A stretch of DNA of 64,000 bases from assembly GCA_027604685.1 (NCBI GenBank), contig JADHYX010000052.1:12309-76308 (forward strand). Reading direction: 5' to 3'. The DNA comes from Lobulomyces angularis. Taxonomy: Eukaryota > Chytridiomycota > Chytridiomycetes > Lobulomycetales > Lobulomycetaceae. The position numbers were made by a program, and so were the translations under genes. Under the pieces are notes generated by a model. That model had not been told where the DNA came from and did not search any database. It worked only from the letters and a program-made list of their open reading frames with translations. Shown here one piece after another: positions 37,748 through 47,651 of the stretch. Positions within the stretch are counted from its first letter, which is position 1; the number at the start of each line of letters is the position of its first letter.

Positions 37748-38459
37748 CTTTGTATTTTTAGTTGTTGATGTTATAAACTGATAAATTTTATTTGCTGATT
37801 TATTTCAATGTACGTACATTTTAACAGTATTTATATTTTTTTATACATCAAATCATCTCCTTTGATTTCCTTAAAAGATAATGCAAACCTGTTCATGATT
37901 GAACAATAAAAACATTCTATTTCATGTTTTTTTCTTGTGGTTCATAGCAAAATGCTCTCAGTTGTTAAAAATCCCTCGTTTACATGTATATATGAGTGAA
38001 AAAAATGCCTCAATTTAAGGTAAATACCTCATTGAAATTACCTCAACAAAAATACCTCAATTGCTCTGTTCCAAAAAAACGAAATTGTTAGTAAATGATA
38101 CATGAAAAATAAATTAAAAGATTTAAAAGATTTCGGAACTGAGATGATGCTGCTACTTAGATTTAGTAAAAAGGATCGTGTTCCAAGAAGGAAAACCATT
38201 TTTTTTTAATACGTAATTTTTCTTTTTCATTTTAAATGAATACTGCATTTATGCCTCAATAATTATATGCCGTCGTTAAGACCATAAAGCATTTTAACAA
38301 TATTCATTTGCCTGTACAAGTAATATCTGAATCTCTCAGTTAAAACAGTTTTTCGGAGCTTTAGTTTTACCATTCAAACTTAAATAATAAATCTGTAATA
38401 ATTTACCATCAAATAATCAAATAGTACTTGAAAAACATATATAGAAAAAAGAAGACAAG
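37748..38459. promoter_or_regulatory. Intergenic, upstream of ECH1
   Basis: This holds a cluster of TACCTCA-type repeats at 38006-38062 (another TGCCTCAAT near 38252) and otherwise AT-rich sequence. No gene is seen. Confidence 0.35.
38006..38062 (+). repeat. Short TACCTCA repeats, 14-19 bp spacing
   Basis: (T)(A/G)CCTCA occurs at 38006, 38025, 38039 and 38053, with the last three spaced exactly 14 bp. The units differ outside the 7-mer, so this is either a small degenerate tandem repeat or clustered binding sites about 400 bp upstream of ECH1. Confidence 0.55.
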
Positions 38460-39686
38460 ATGGATTTTATTTATGAGACAATTAAAGTCGAAATGGACAC
38501 AAGTGAAACAAACTCCATTTGCCATTTAATTTTAAACAGACCAAAAAAGTTGAACTCAATGAATGTTAAGTTTTGGGTAAGCATTATCTTTTTCAACTGT
38601 ATTAAATAGACTTTGGTAGGATGAATTTAGGCATTTTTTTAAAACGTTAAAACATAATAAAAATGTAAAAGTTGTAGTAATCACAGGAAGTGGTAAAAGT
38701 TTTACCGCCGGCTTGGATTTGGTGGATGGTCCTAATTTAGCATTTGCAGGTTCTTTAAAATATTAATATTTATTTTAAACTATAAATTTTTTATTAGGCG
38801 ACCAAGCCAGAAGCGCTTTAAAATTTTTGGACTTGGTATTTCAAAATTTTTTGAAATTTATATTGATAATGAGTTTTAAATAATATATCCAATTTCTTAA
38901 CTTTTTTTAGGTTACCGAAATGCAGGAAAGTTTCACATCTATTGAAAAATGTGGAAAAATCGTCTTGGTCGGAATTCATGGTGGTAATTTACATAAAAAA
39001 TATTCATAATGTTTTAATAAATTCATACAAACTAACCAAATGAAAAAAAAGCATGTATAGGAGGGGGTATAGATTTAATTACGGCCTGTGATATTCGATA
39101 TTGCACTAATGATGCTAAATTTAGGTTATGATTATTTTATTTCACTTTCTAAAATGTATTTATAAATATGTTTAGTGTGAAGGAAGTGGATATAGGGATT
39201 GCAGCTGATGTAGGCACCTTGCAGCGGCTACCGAAAGTTGTCGGAAACCAAAGTTGGGTAAAAGGTTTGTGGCAATGATGCTAATAACACTTATTTTTAA
39301 TATTTATTAATTCAATTTTATTTAGAAATCTGTCTAACTGGAAGGTATTTTTCGGGTGAAGAAGCTGTAACCCATGGATTATGTTCAAAAACTTTTGATA
39401 ATAAGGAAGAAATGACGAAGAACTTATTTTTGTTGGCGAAGACATTAAGTTTAAAATCACCAATTGCTCTAATAGGCACCAAAAAAATTTTAGATTATAG
39501 TAGGGATCACTCAGTCGAAGATGGTTTAGAAATGGTTGCAGTCTGGAATAGTAGTATGCTTAATACTGAAGTAATAAATATATATTTGCCAAAAAAAATT
39601 TTACTGATTAAAATACTGTGTAGGATGTTGGTGTTGCCATTAGTGCTTCCATGGCAAAAAGTAAACCAGTATTTTCGAAATTATAG
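38460..39686 (+). CDS. ECH1: Delta(3,5)-delta(2,4)-dienoyl-CoA isomerase, peroxisomal (ECH1)
   Basis: It isomerises 3,5-dienoyl-CoA to 2,4-dienoyl-CoA during beta-oxidation of unsaturated fatty acids. The start is ATG 38460 (MDFIYETIKVEMDTSE). Crotonase motifs are LILNRPKKLNSMNVKFWDEF, VVVITGSGKSFTAGLDL and the oxyanion-hole region VGIHGACIGGGIDLITACDI (about 38960-39095). The three acidic catalytic residues known for rat ECH1 are all present: Asp in GGIDL, Glu in VKEVD and Asp in IAADVG. GTLQRLPKVVGNQSWVKEI and IALIGTKKILDYSRDHSVED follow. The protein ends in PVFSKL, a perfect C-terminal SKL peroxisomal signal, with stop TAG 39684-39686. The final exon joins at about 39624, so the frame that continues from 39412 through the intron is not the product. 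About seven introns; length near 275 residues. Confidence 0.95.
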
Positions 39687-40504
39687 TCAGTTTTTATTTA
39701 TTGTAGTACTACTTATCTAAATATTGTCATGATTTATAATAATAAACGTCAGCATAAAATAAAGTTTAGTAAAGTCCATTTTTTTGCACAATTTTTGGGC
39801 GTAAAAAATTACACTAAAATTACAGATTGTTTTAATGAAGTTAAAATGAAAATCTGAGGGGTAAAGAACTATTGTAAAGCCAAAGCTCGAGTTTGTGCAA
39901 TGAGTTGAATTATTTTATCCTACATTGAGTTGAATTATGTGAGGAAGGCAGAATATTTACAGATTGACAATGCTATCTGTATATAAATTTTCTCATATTC
40001 TCATATTAATTTTACAGTAGATTTTGCCATTTAAATAGAAGACCGACCCAATACTTGAGCAATAAATAATACAATTTTACAGTGACAGGCTGTCGCATAA
40101 ACTAGTAATGCTCTTTCCATAGATATTAGTAAATGCAGTTTTTAAATAAATTTAAGGTTCCGATATTACGTTGTCACATAGATTACTGGTTTAAGTTCTG
40201 ACTCAGCTGACACTACACTTATTTTCTTAATGGAATGAAACATTCCTTATATTTTTCAAAAATAAAAAAGTAAAAAAATTTTACCAATTCCACTCTTCTG
40301 ATCTTTTCTTTTTTGTACCATAATCTTACCTCTATAATCTTGCACTTTCCGTCATTAATAAAGCAAATACATCTCAGCAACACTAAAGTTCAACTTGCAT
40401 ACACTCATTTTTTTTTTTTTTTTTAATTTTATTCAATAACAAAAGAAAGACCTTATATTTAGAAAAATCTTCAAAAATAATTAGAAGTTATCTGTTAGAA
40501 AAAA
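39687..40504. other. Intergenic
   Basis: About 820 bp upstream of the BTG/Tob gene. It is AT-rich with a T tract at about 40409-40424; I see no gene or repeat. Confidence 0.4.
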
Positions 40505-41523
40505 ATGTTGCAAGAGTTAGAAATTACCGCAAATCTGATGATTTCATTTTTGAAAAGTAGTTCAGAGTTTCATCACTATGATTTGCTCACAAATTTTAAA
40601 TCTACTTTAATAGAAAAGTTAAGACAAAAATTTCTGCTAGTTAGCTGGGACACTGAAAATGCTGAGCTTGGTAGTGCATTTAGATGTTTAGGCTCTAATG
40701 ATAAAGTATTAGTTGAAAGTGCTGAACAAGCTGGAATATTACATTTTGGTATACAATTTTTATCTAATTTAATGGATTCATTGAGAGTTAATGAGCAATA
40801 GTTGCTGGATTTATTTTTAAACCAGATTTCTTACACTTAATTTTTGCCTTTTTTAATAACTGTTTTTTTAAAAAAAAAGCTTCTTACTTGCCAAGAGATA
40901 TCTGCATTTGGGTTGACCCGAATAATGTATCTTACAGAATCAGGGAACATTCAGCAATTGTTACTCATTGGGAAAATCTTTCAGGTAATGGTGCAAGTTC
41001 TCAAAAAGCGTCCACTAAATATCTTGCTTATAATACCTCCTCATATAACAACCAAGACTATCATTACAATAATAATAGCAACCTACATGAAATGAGCAAT
41101 GCTTATTCAACGCAACAGCACAAGGTTTTAAATCAAGTGGTTAAATCCAAATATGTTGATGTCAAGCAACAAAATAGCAACATCACAAGATTTAATACAA
41201 GTTTTAATGAAAAAATTAAAATTAAAACTACTCCAAGAAAGTTAATTGAAGGAGAAAAAAGTAACTTAACTCTTTCTGTTCAACAACAGCAACAATTATT
41301 CACCCAGAGTAAATCAAAAAGAACCAATAAAAGTTTAGCTAATCGCTCAAACTCTTCAAGTAAATATTTTTCAAGTTTAGGCGCCAGATCTACTTCATCT
41401 TCACCTACTTTAAAAAGTAAAGGCTATTTACCTCATGCAACAAATACCAGTTTTAATTCATCACCTGTTTCACATCTCAATCAAACTTTTAATTTTTTTG
41501 GAAATGAAGTTTTAGTAAATTAA
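40505..41523 (+). CDS. BTG/Tob family anti-proliferative protein
   Basis: BTG/Tob proteins bind the CAF1 deadenylase of CCR4-NOT and regulate mRNA decay and proliferation. The start is ATG 40505. Exon 1 gives the first BTG box half: MLQELEITANLMISFLKSSS, LRQKFLLVSWDTENAELGSA and FRCLGSNDKVLVESAEQAGI. A phase-1 intron (donor 40749, acceptor 40879) skips the misleading in-frame stop at 40799 and joins to SYLPRDICIWVDPNNVSYRI, the box-B hallmark LPxxxxxWVDPxxVSYRI. The remaining roughly 190 residues are low-complexity, Ser/Asn/Gln-rich with a QQQQQ run and no recognisable PAM2 motif. The stop is TAA 41521-41523. BTG domains are found in animals and some early fungi but not in Ascomycota, which helps place this organism. 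The tail's function is unknown. Confidence 0.88.
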
Positions 41524-42182
41524 TAGGGAAGTTTATATTCTTTTAACGGCCTCAGATTTTCTTATGTTTTTTAATTAATTTGTTTTTGAATTTTTGTTGA
41601 TAGGTTTATTTTTAGGTTAATTTAAATGTTTATTTTAAAATATTAATAACTTGAATAGTTAAAATTCCTCTTTAGATTTGACACAAATTTTCTATACATA
41701 TATTTTTTAAATTATTAAACTAAACGATTGAGCCAATGCTTGGTGCATCCTAAAAACAATTGTTGAGAGAGTCTGAAAAACACAGAGTGGTTTTAGGCTT
41801 TCTTCGCTCCTATTAAATACAACGCAAAAAAACTGAATTTTTATTAGTATCCTAACTACTTCACCATTCAAAGATAAAAAAAAAAAATTCTTTAAACATT
41901 TAAAATAAATGAAATTGTCGTTTTTCAAAATAATCTTAGTTTTTTATATTTAAAGTATCTACTTTTGAATGCTTGAAATCTGAGGGCTTGCTTGATCTTG
42001 ATTTTTTTTTTTTTTTTTTTTTTTTTATCTAAATAATTAAGGTAATAAAAAAGTATATAATTGTATATTCAATTTTTACTGTACTAATATATCATATGTC
42101 TCTTTTCTTTATATTTATTCAATTCTCCCTTCAACGCAATTTTTTTTTTACCTACTAATTATTGTTTAAAAATTCTATATAG
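41524..42182. other. Intergenic
   Basis: This is the BTG 3' region and C9-MT promoter. A T24 tract lies at 42003-42026. No gene is supported. Confidence 0.4.
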
Positions 42183-43697
42183 ATGGGAAAACAAACTAGC
42201 AGCGTTCCGGTTCCTCCATATCCCGTTGATAGTCAAGGGTTTGATACCTTCTCAAACACTCAACTATACATTGCTTTAGCTGTAGCTCCTTTAGCTGCTG
42301 TTTTAGTGCTACCTATTCACTTTTACTGGTATCCAGTTGTTGCTGTTATTTTAGCTTTACCTACCTTTGCAGCTTACAATATGTTGAATGTGTTATCAAC
42401 CTCAAATTTGAGCTACACTAACTTGCCAAACAGAGATTTGAGTTACTATTTTACTGTTAAAGATAAAAGCTTAAAGAAGTATCAAGGCAGAAATAAGATT
42501 CCTATGGAAACTTGGTTTGAAGCCTATTTCGATCAAAAAATTGATACTAATGTTGATATGTTGGAAATGATTGAAGCAAGACATGATTGGGCCAGTTTCG
42601 TTTTTACTTTGGGACAAGCTAAATTTTTCTTAACTCAATGGATTCCTGAAACTCTTTGGCATAGTAAAAAGCAAGACGAACTTCAAGTAAGAGAACATTA
42701 TGATCGTGGTGATGATTTTTATGAAGCCTTTCGTAAGTATCTTCTTTCATTCCTTTCCTTTATATATATTTCTCGATTTTAGTCGGCCCTATGATGGTTT
42801 ACACTTCAGGAATCATGCAAGATGTTGACACTTTTGAATCTTTAGAACAATTGCAACAGCAAAAATTAGATTTGGTTACTGAAAAAATTAAATTAAAGGC
42901 AGGTGAAAAAATGTTGGACATTGGTTGTGGTTGGGGTACTTTATCCGTTCATGCTGCTAAACAAGGAGCTCATGTTACTGGTGTCACTCTTGGAAGAAAT
43001 CAAAATGAGTGGTGCATGAACCGTGCAAGACAAGTTGGTGTTGAAAAAAATGTTAGAATTTTATGTATGGATTACAGAGATATTCCTAAGGAAAAATATG
43101 ATAAAATTACCTGCCTTGAAATGGCTGAACACGTTGGAGTATTAAGATTTCAGACTTTCTTACAACAAGTCAAAAGTATGTTAACTGATGAAGGTATTTT
43201 TTACTTGCAAATCGCTGGTTTAAGAAGAGCTTGGCAATATGAAGATCTCACTTGGGGGTAATTCACAATATACCGTTAATAAACCGTAAATAAATATATA
43301 TGTTTTTAGTCTTTTTATGGCAAAGTATGTCTTCCCTGGAGCTGATGCATCACCACCACTAAATTGGGTTATTGAGCAATTAGAGAGAGCTGGATTTGAA
43401 GTTCAAAATACTGATACTATTGGTGTACATTATTCTGCAACAATCTATCGTTGGTATTTGAATTGGATGAAGAATAAGGACAGGATGATTGAAAAATATG
43501 GTGTTGTTTGGTTTAGACGTTGGGAAGTTTTCCTTGCTTGGTCAACTGTTGTAGCAAGACAAGGTTCTGCTACATGTTATCAAATTGTTTGTCACAAAAA
43601 TTCCAACAAGTACGACAGAGTCGCTTTGCAAAAAAGTAATAGATTCATTACCTCAAAGAAATCTCCAGTTTTATTTGAAAAAGGAATTCATTTTTAG
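42183..43697 (+). CDS. Sphingolipid C9-methyltransferase
   Basis: It adds the C9 methyl branch to the 4,8-sphingadienine base of fungal glucosylceramides, using SAM, in the ER membrane. The start is ATG 42183 (MGKQTSSVPVPPYPVDSQGF). Two hydrophobic segments (LYIALAVAPLAAVLVLPIHF and the following one) form the N-terminal membrane anchor, then LPTFAAYNMLNVLSTSNLSY and RNKIPMETWFEAYFDQKID, both characteristic of this fungal enzyme. The cyclopropane-synthase-like catalytic domain shows REHYDRGDDFY, MMVYTSGIMQD, the SAM motif MLDIGCGWGTLSVHAAKQGA (about 42910-42970), VTGVTLGRNQNEW and ITCLEMAEHVGVLRF. Only two introns (42732-42781, 43258-43309) are present, and codon use is GC-richer than in neighbours, suggesting high expression. 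The stop is 43695-43697; about 465 residues. Bacterial cyclopropane synthases lack this membrane N-terminus. Confidence 0.92.
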
Positions 43698-44156
43698 TTC
43701 TTGTTCAGTCACATTTTATTTTGTTAATTTATTAATAATCTGAATAGGTTAGGTTTTGTTTTTTTTGTGTTTTTGTTAAAAAAAAAATTGTTGTGAACTA
43801 CATATTGAACTAATAATTAGTGACTTATTAAATAAAACTATTTTTTTGAAAGAATTAGAAAATGTTTTGTACTGAGTAATATCCAATCTTCACAATTTAC
43901 TACATTTTTAAAAAATTCTTTAAATAGTGTGACACCATTAAATCTTCATTCGTGAGAATTGACAGGCGGTAATTCAATCAACGAGTATCATTTTTTAGTT
44001 TTGTTCTTTTTCATTCTAGGGTTTTCCAAAACCCTCTTTAAAGTTCTTTTTTTATTTCCTTTCCAAATCAGATATAAACTGCGCAACTTCAAAATGATTT
44101 ATTTCAATCAATAAAATTGACATTAATTAACAATAATTTATAATTGAATAACAATA
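43698..44156. promoter_or_regulatory. Intergenic, HSP104 promoter region
   Basis: This holds the C9-MT 3' end and HSP104 upstream region. I looked for nGAAnnTTCnnGAAn heat-shock elements and saw only isolated GAA/TTC units, no convincing trimer. No gene is seen. Confidence 0.4.
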
Positions 44157-47100
44157 ATGGCAATTGATCAAAACAATTGGACCGATAAAACTACTGAAAC
44201 AATTCAACAAGCTTTAGACATTGCTAGAGAATTTTCTCACCTACAACTACACCCGCTACACATAGTTGACAGCTTGTTTCAACAGAAAGATCAGTTACTT
44301 AAAAATATATTATCAAAATCCGGTGTAGATCCTGTAATCGTCGAAAGAAAAGCAAAATCCAATTTATTGAAACTTCCTAGTCAACAACCTCCTCCTGAAC
44401 AAGCAGAACTATCCCAGAAGACATTAAAATTATTTAATAAAGCTGATGAAATTAGAAAAACTCAAAGGTAATATTTATTCTATTTTGTTGACTGTTAAAA
44501 AAATATTTTCTTCAGAGATTCTCATTTAGCAGTTGATCACATAATTTTAGCATTATTGGAGGATGCAGACGTTTCTAAAATTTTCACCGAATGTGGTGTA
44601 AATAAAAAAGCTGTTACATCCGCAGTAACATCTATTAGAGGTTTTTTTTTTTTTTTTTTTTTAACCATTATTAAATCTATTTTACAGGAAGCCATAGAGT
44701 CGATTCAAAAAGCTCTGATTCCACATATGATGCTCTTTCAAAATATGCAATTGATCTTGTGGACTTGGCTTCCCAAGGAAAACTTGATCCTGTGATCGGT
44801 AGAGATGAAGAAATTAGAAGAGTTATTCAAATTCTCTGTCGTAGAACCAAGAATAATCCAGTCCTGATCGGAGAACCCGGAGTCGGTAAAACTGCTATAG
44901 CTGAAGGCTTGGCCCAGAGAATTATGAGAAAAGATGTTCCCCACTCACTTCAATGCAAACTTTTCAGCTTAGATATGGGTGCCTTGGTTGCTGGTGCAAA
45001 ATATAAAGGAGAGTTTGAAGAAAGATTAAAAGCAGTATTGAAAGAAGTAACTGATAGTGCTGGAGGAGTAATTTTATTTGTCGACGAAGTACACTTAGTA
45101 TTAGGTGCTGGTAAATCTTCGGATGGCGCTATGGATGCTGCCAATCTGTTAAAACCTGCTCTTGCTAGAGGTGAACTACGTTTAATTGGTGCCACGACAC
45201 TTCAAGAATACCAAAAATATATGGAAAAAGATGCTGCATTTGAAAGGCGTTTTCAACAAGTTCAAGTACAAGAACCTTCCGTTGAGAGTACCATATCTAT
45301 ACTCCGAGGGCTAAAAGAAAAATACGAGACACATCATGGTGTCAAAGTCCTTGATTCTGCATTAGTAACCGCTGCAGTAATGGCTAATAGGTATATTACC
45401 AATAGGTTCTTACCTGATAAAGCGATTGATTTAATCGTAAGAATACTTCAGGAAGACTTTTATTTTAACATTTCTTGTTAGGATGAAGCATGTGCAAATA
45501 CCCGTGTCCAATTAGATTCGCAGCCTGAGATAATTGACAAATTAGAGAGACAATATCTTCAGTTAGAAATAGAGGCATTAGCTTTGGAAAAAGAAAAAGA
45601 TAAGCAAAGTAGTGAAAGACTTGGAAAAGTTAAAGTTGAAATGGCAAAAATTAAAGAAGATCTCAAACCTCTCAAATTAGCCTATGAGAAAGAAAAAGGC
45701 AGACTGGATGAAGTAAGGGAGTTGACACAAAGATTAGATGCACTAAAAAACAAAATGGCAGATGGTAAAACAACTTTATGCTTTTAATAATGTTAAAAAA
45801 TTTTTTTAGCTGAAAGAAGAAGAGATCTTGCATTAGCCGCTGATTTGAAATATGGTGCAATACCTGATCTTCAGAAAAGAATTGATTTACTTGAGCAAAA
45901 GATGAAATTAGAAAAAGAAGATGCAGACCAGGACCCGAACGATAAAAAGTTGCTTTCAGAGACTGTTACATCGGACCAAATCATTGAAATTGTTTCCAGG
46001 TGGACAAAAATTCCAGTTCAAAAACTTTCAAAGACTCAAACAGAAAGATTATTAAACTTGTCTAAAGTTTTACATGAAAGAGTTATTGGACAAGATGAAG
46101 CAGTGAACTCAGTTTCTGAAGCTGTCTTGAGAAATAGAGCTGGATTTAGCAATCAAAATCAACCTATTGGCTCATTCTTATTTTTGGGGCCAACCGGTGT
46201 GGGAAAAAGTGAATTAGCAAAAACTTTAGTAAGTTTATTTATTTATTTGAAATATCTAATTTTTTAAATAAGGCGGCAGAATTATTTGACGATGAAAAAT
46301 TCATTATAAGAATGGATATGAGTGAGTACATGGAATCACATTCTGTAGCTAGGATGATTGGCTCCCCACCTGGGTACATAGGACATGACGAAGGTGGTCA
46401 ACTGACAGAGGAAGTAAGAAGAAGGCCATACTCTGTGGTACTTTTCGATGAAGTGGAAAAAGCCCATCCCCAAGTACTCAACATATTACTGCAAATTTTA
46501 GGTAACGAAACAATTAACCATCATAATTGCTGACTGTTTTTTGAATAGATGACGGGAGACTTACTGATGGCAAAGGAAGAGTAGTTGATTTTACCAACAC
46601 CGTTGTAATAATGACTTCGAATGTTGGCTCCCAATACTTGACCCAATTAAGTAATTCACCACCGATGAAACGTTCCTTTGAAGAAGTAAATGAAACGTTG
46701 ACTGAAAGTCAAAAACACCTTGTAATGGAAGAAACCAGAAGAACATTTAAACGTAAAAAAAAACATATTGCAAAAGAAATTAATTTTTTTTTTTTTAATT
46801 ATTAGCGGAGCTATTGAATAGAATAACTGACATTGTGATTTTCCAACCATTGTCAAAAACTCAACTTAAGGAAATAGTACTTATCCAAATTTTACAAATA
46901 AGTGAAAGATTATCAAAAAGTCAATTATTGTCGCAAGGAAAAACGATCCGACTAACCGTAACAGAGAAAGGAAAAGAAGTTATACTTGAGAAAAGTTATA
47001 ATCACTTATATGGTGCTAGACCTATCAAACGATGGTTAGAAAAGAACATCGTTACTGGATTAAGCCGAATGGTTTTAAAAGGAGAATTCGGTGAGAAAAC

Positions 47101-47191
47101 TTTAGTGGAAATTGATGCATTTACCGGAAAGAAAGGAGAAAGCGAATTAGATAGTACTGGATTAACTTTTAAAGTTAAAAGTCAATTGTAA
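44157..47191 (+). CDS. HSP104: HSP104/ClpB-type protein disaggregase
   Basis: This is a hexameric AAA+ ATPase that threads aggregated proteins with Hsp70. The start is ATG 44157 ([20 protein letters not shown]), directly opening the Clp-N repeat domain with no targeting presequence, so cytosolic and nuclear. NBD1 has Walker A GEPGVGKT (about 44870), a [10 protein letters not shown] pore-loop region and Walker [10 protein letters not shown]. The long coiled-coil M domain (about 45500-45990, e.g. [18 protein letters not shown]) marks HSP104/ClpB rather than other Clp ATPases. NBD2 has Walker A GPTGVGKS (about 46190), the pore loop [20 protein letters not shown] and Walker [10 protein letters not shown]. 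Sensor-2 [20 protein letters not shown] follows, and the stop is 47189-47191. About six introns are short; one begins with a T22 run at about 44641. The yeast C-terminal acidic DDLD peptide is absent; the end reads TFKVKSQL. About 880 residues. Confidence 0.96.
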
Positions 47192-47651
47192 ATTTTTTGT
47201 TAAATAACATATTTTTTTGTATGTAACTTATTTCATAATTTTTTCAACTTTTAAAATATTTTGTATACTTTCAAGTTATAAAAAAAAACACTTCAATATA
47301 TATATTTTTTTTTTGCAATACTAAGAATTTTTAAAAATAGTTTAAAATAATATAAAGAAGCATTTTTAATTTTAATATTTTAAAAATTATATTTAATAAC
47401 AAAAAAAAAAAAAAAATAATAATTATAAAAATAAAGGAAAAAATAAAAAATATTTTTTTATTTTTTTTATGTATACAATTAAAAATAAAATAAAAAAGAT
47501 AAAAGTTACAGTAAAAAGGGAAAAAAAAAAAAAAAAATAAAATAAAATTATAAACTATTTTCTTAAATTTTTGTAAAATTCTTGTTAAATTTTTTTTTTT
47601 TTAATGAATTTTTACTTTCATTTTTTTATTTTCTTATTTTCTGTTTAGTTC
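47192..47651. other. Intergenic, convergent low-complexity A/T
   Basis: This is the most AT-biased interval in the window, with long A and T runs and ATAAAAT-type simple sequence. It holds no gene or specific repeat unit. Confidence 0.45.

Noticed and set aside
40799..40801. Apparent stop truncating the BTG protein after RVNEQ
   Set aside because: It lies in an intron. Splicing at 40749/40879 restores a complete BTG box, so this is not a pseudogene.
43698..44156. Possible heat-shock elements before HSP104
   Set aside because: Only single GAA or TTC units at irregular spacing; no nGAAnnTTCnnGAAn trimer seen.
44738..45195. Minus-strand frames opposite HSP104
   Set aside because: Antisense shadows of a strongly coding exon; no motif or splice support.
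47281..47600. Very long A/T simple-sequence stretch as a possible replication origin or centromere part
   Set aside because: Composition alone is not evidence; similar AT runs occur in most intergenic regions here.
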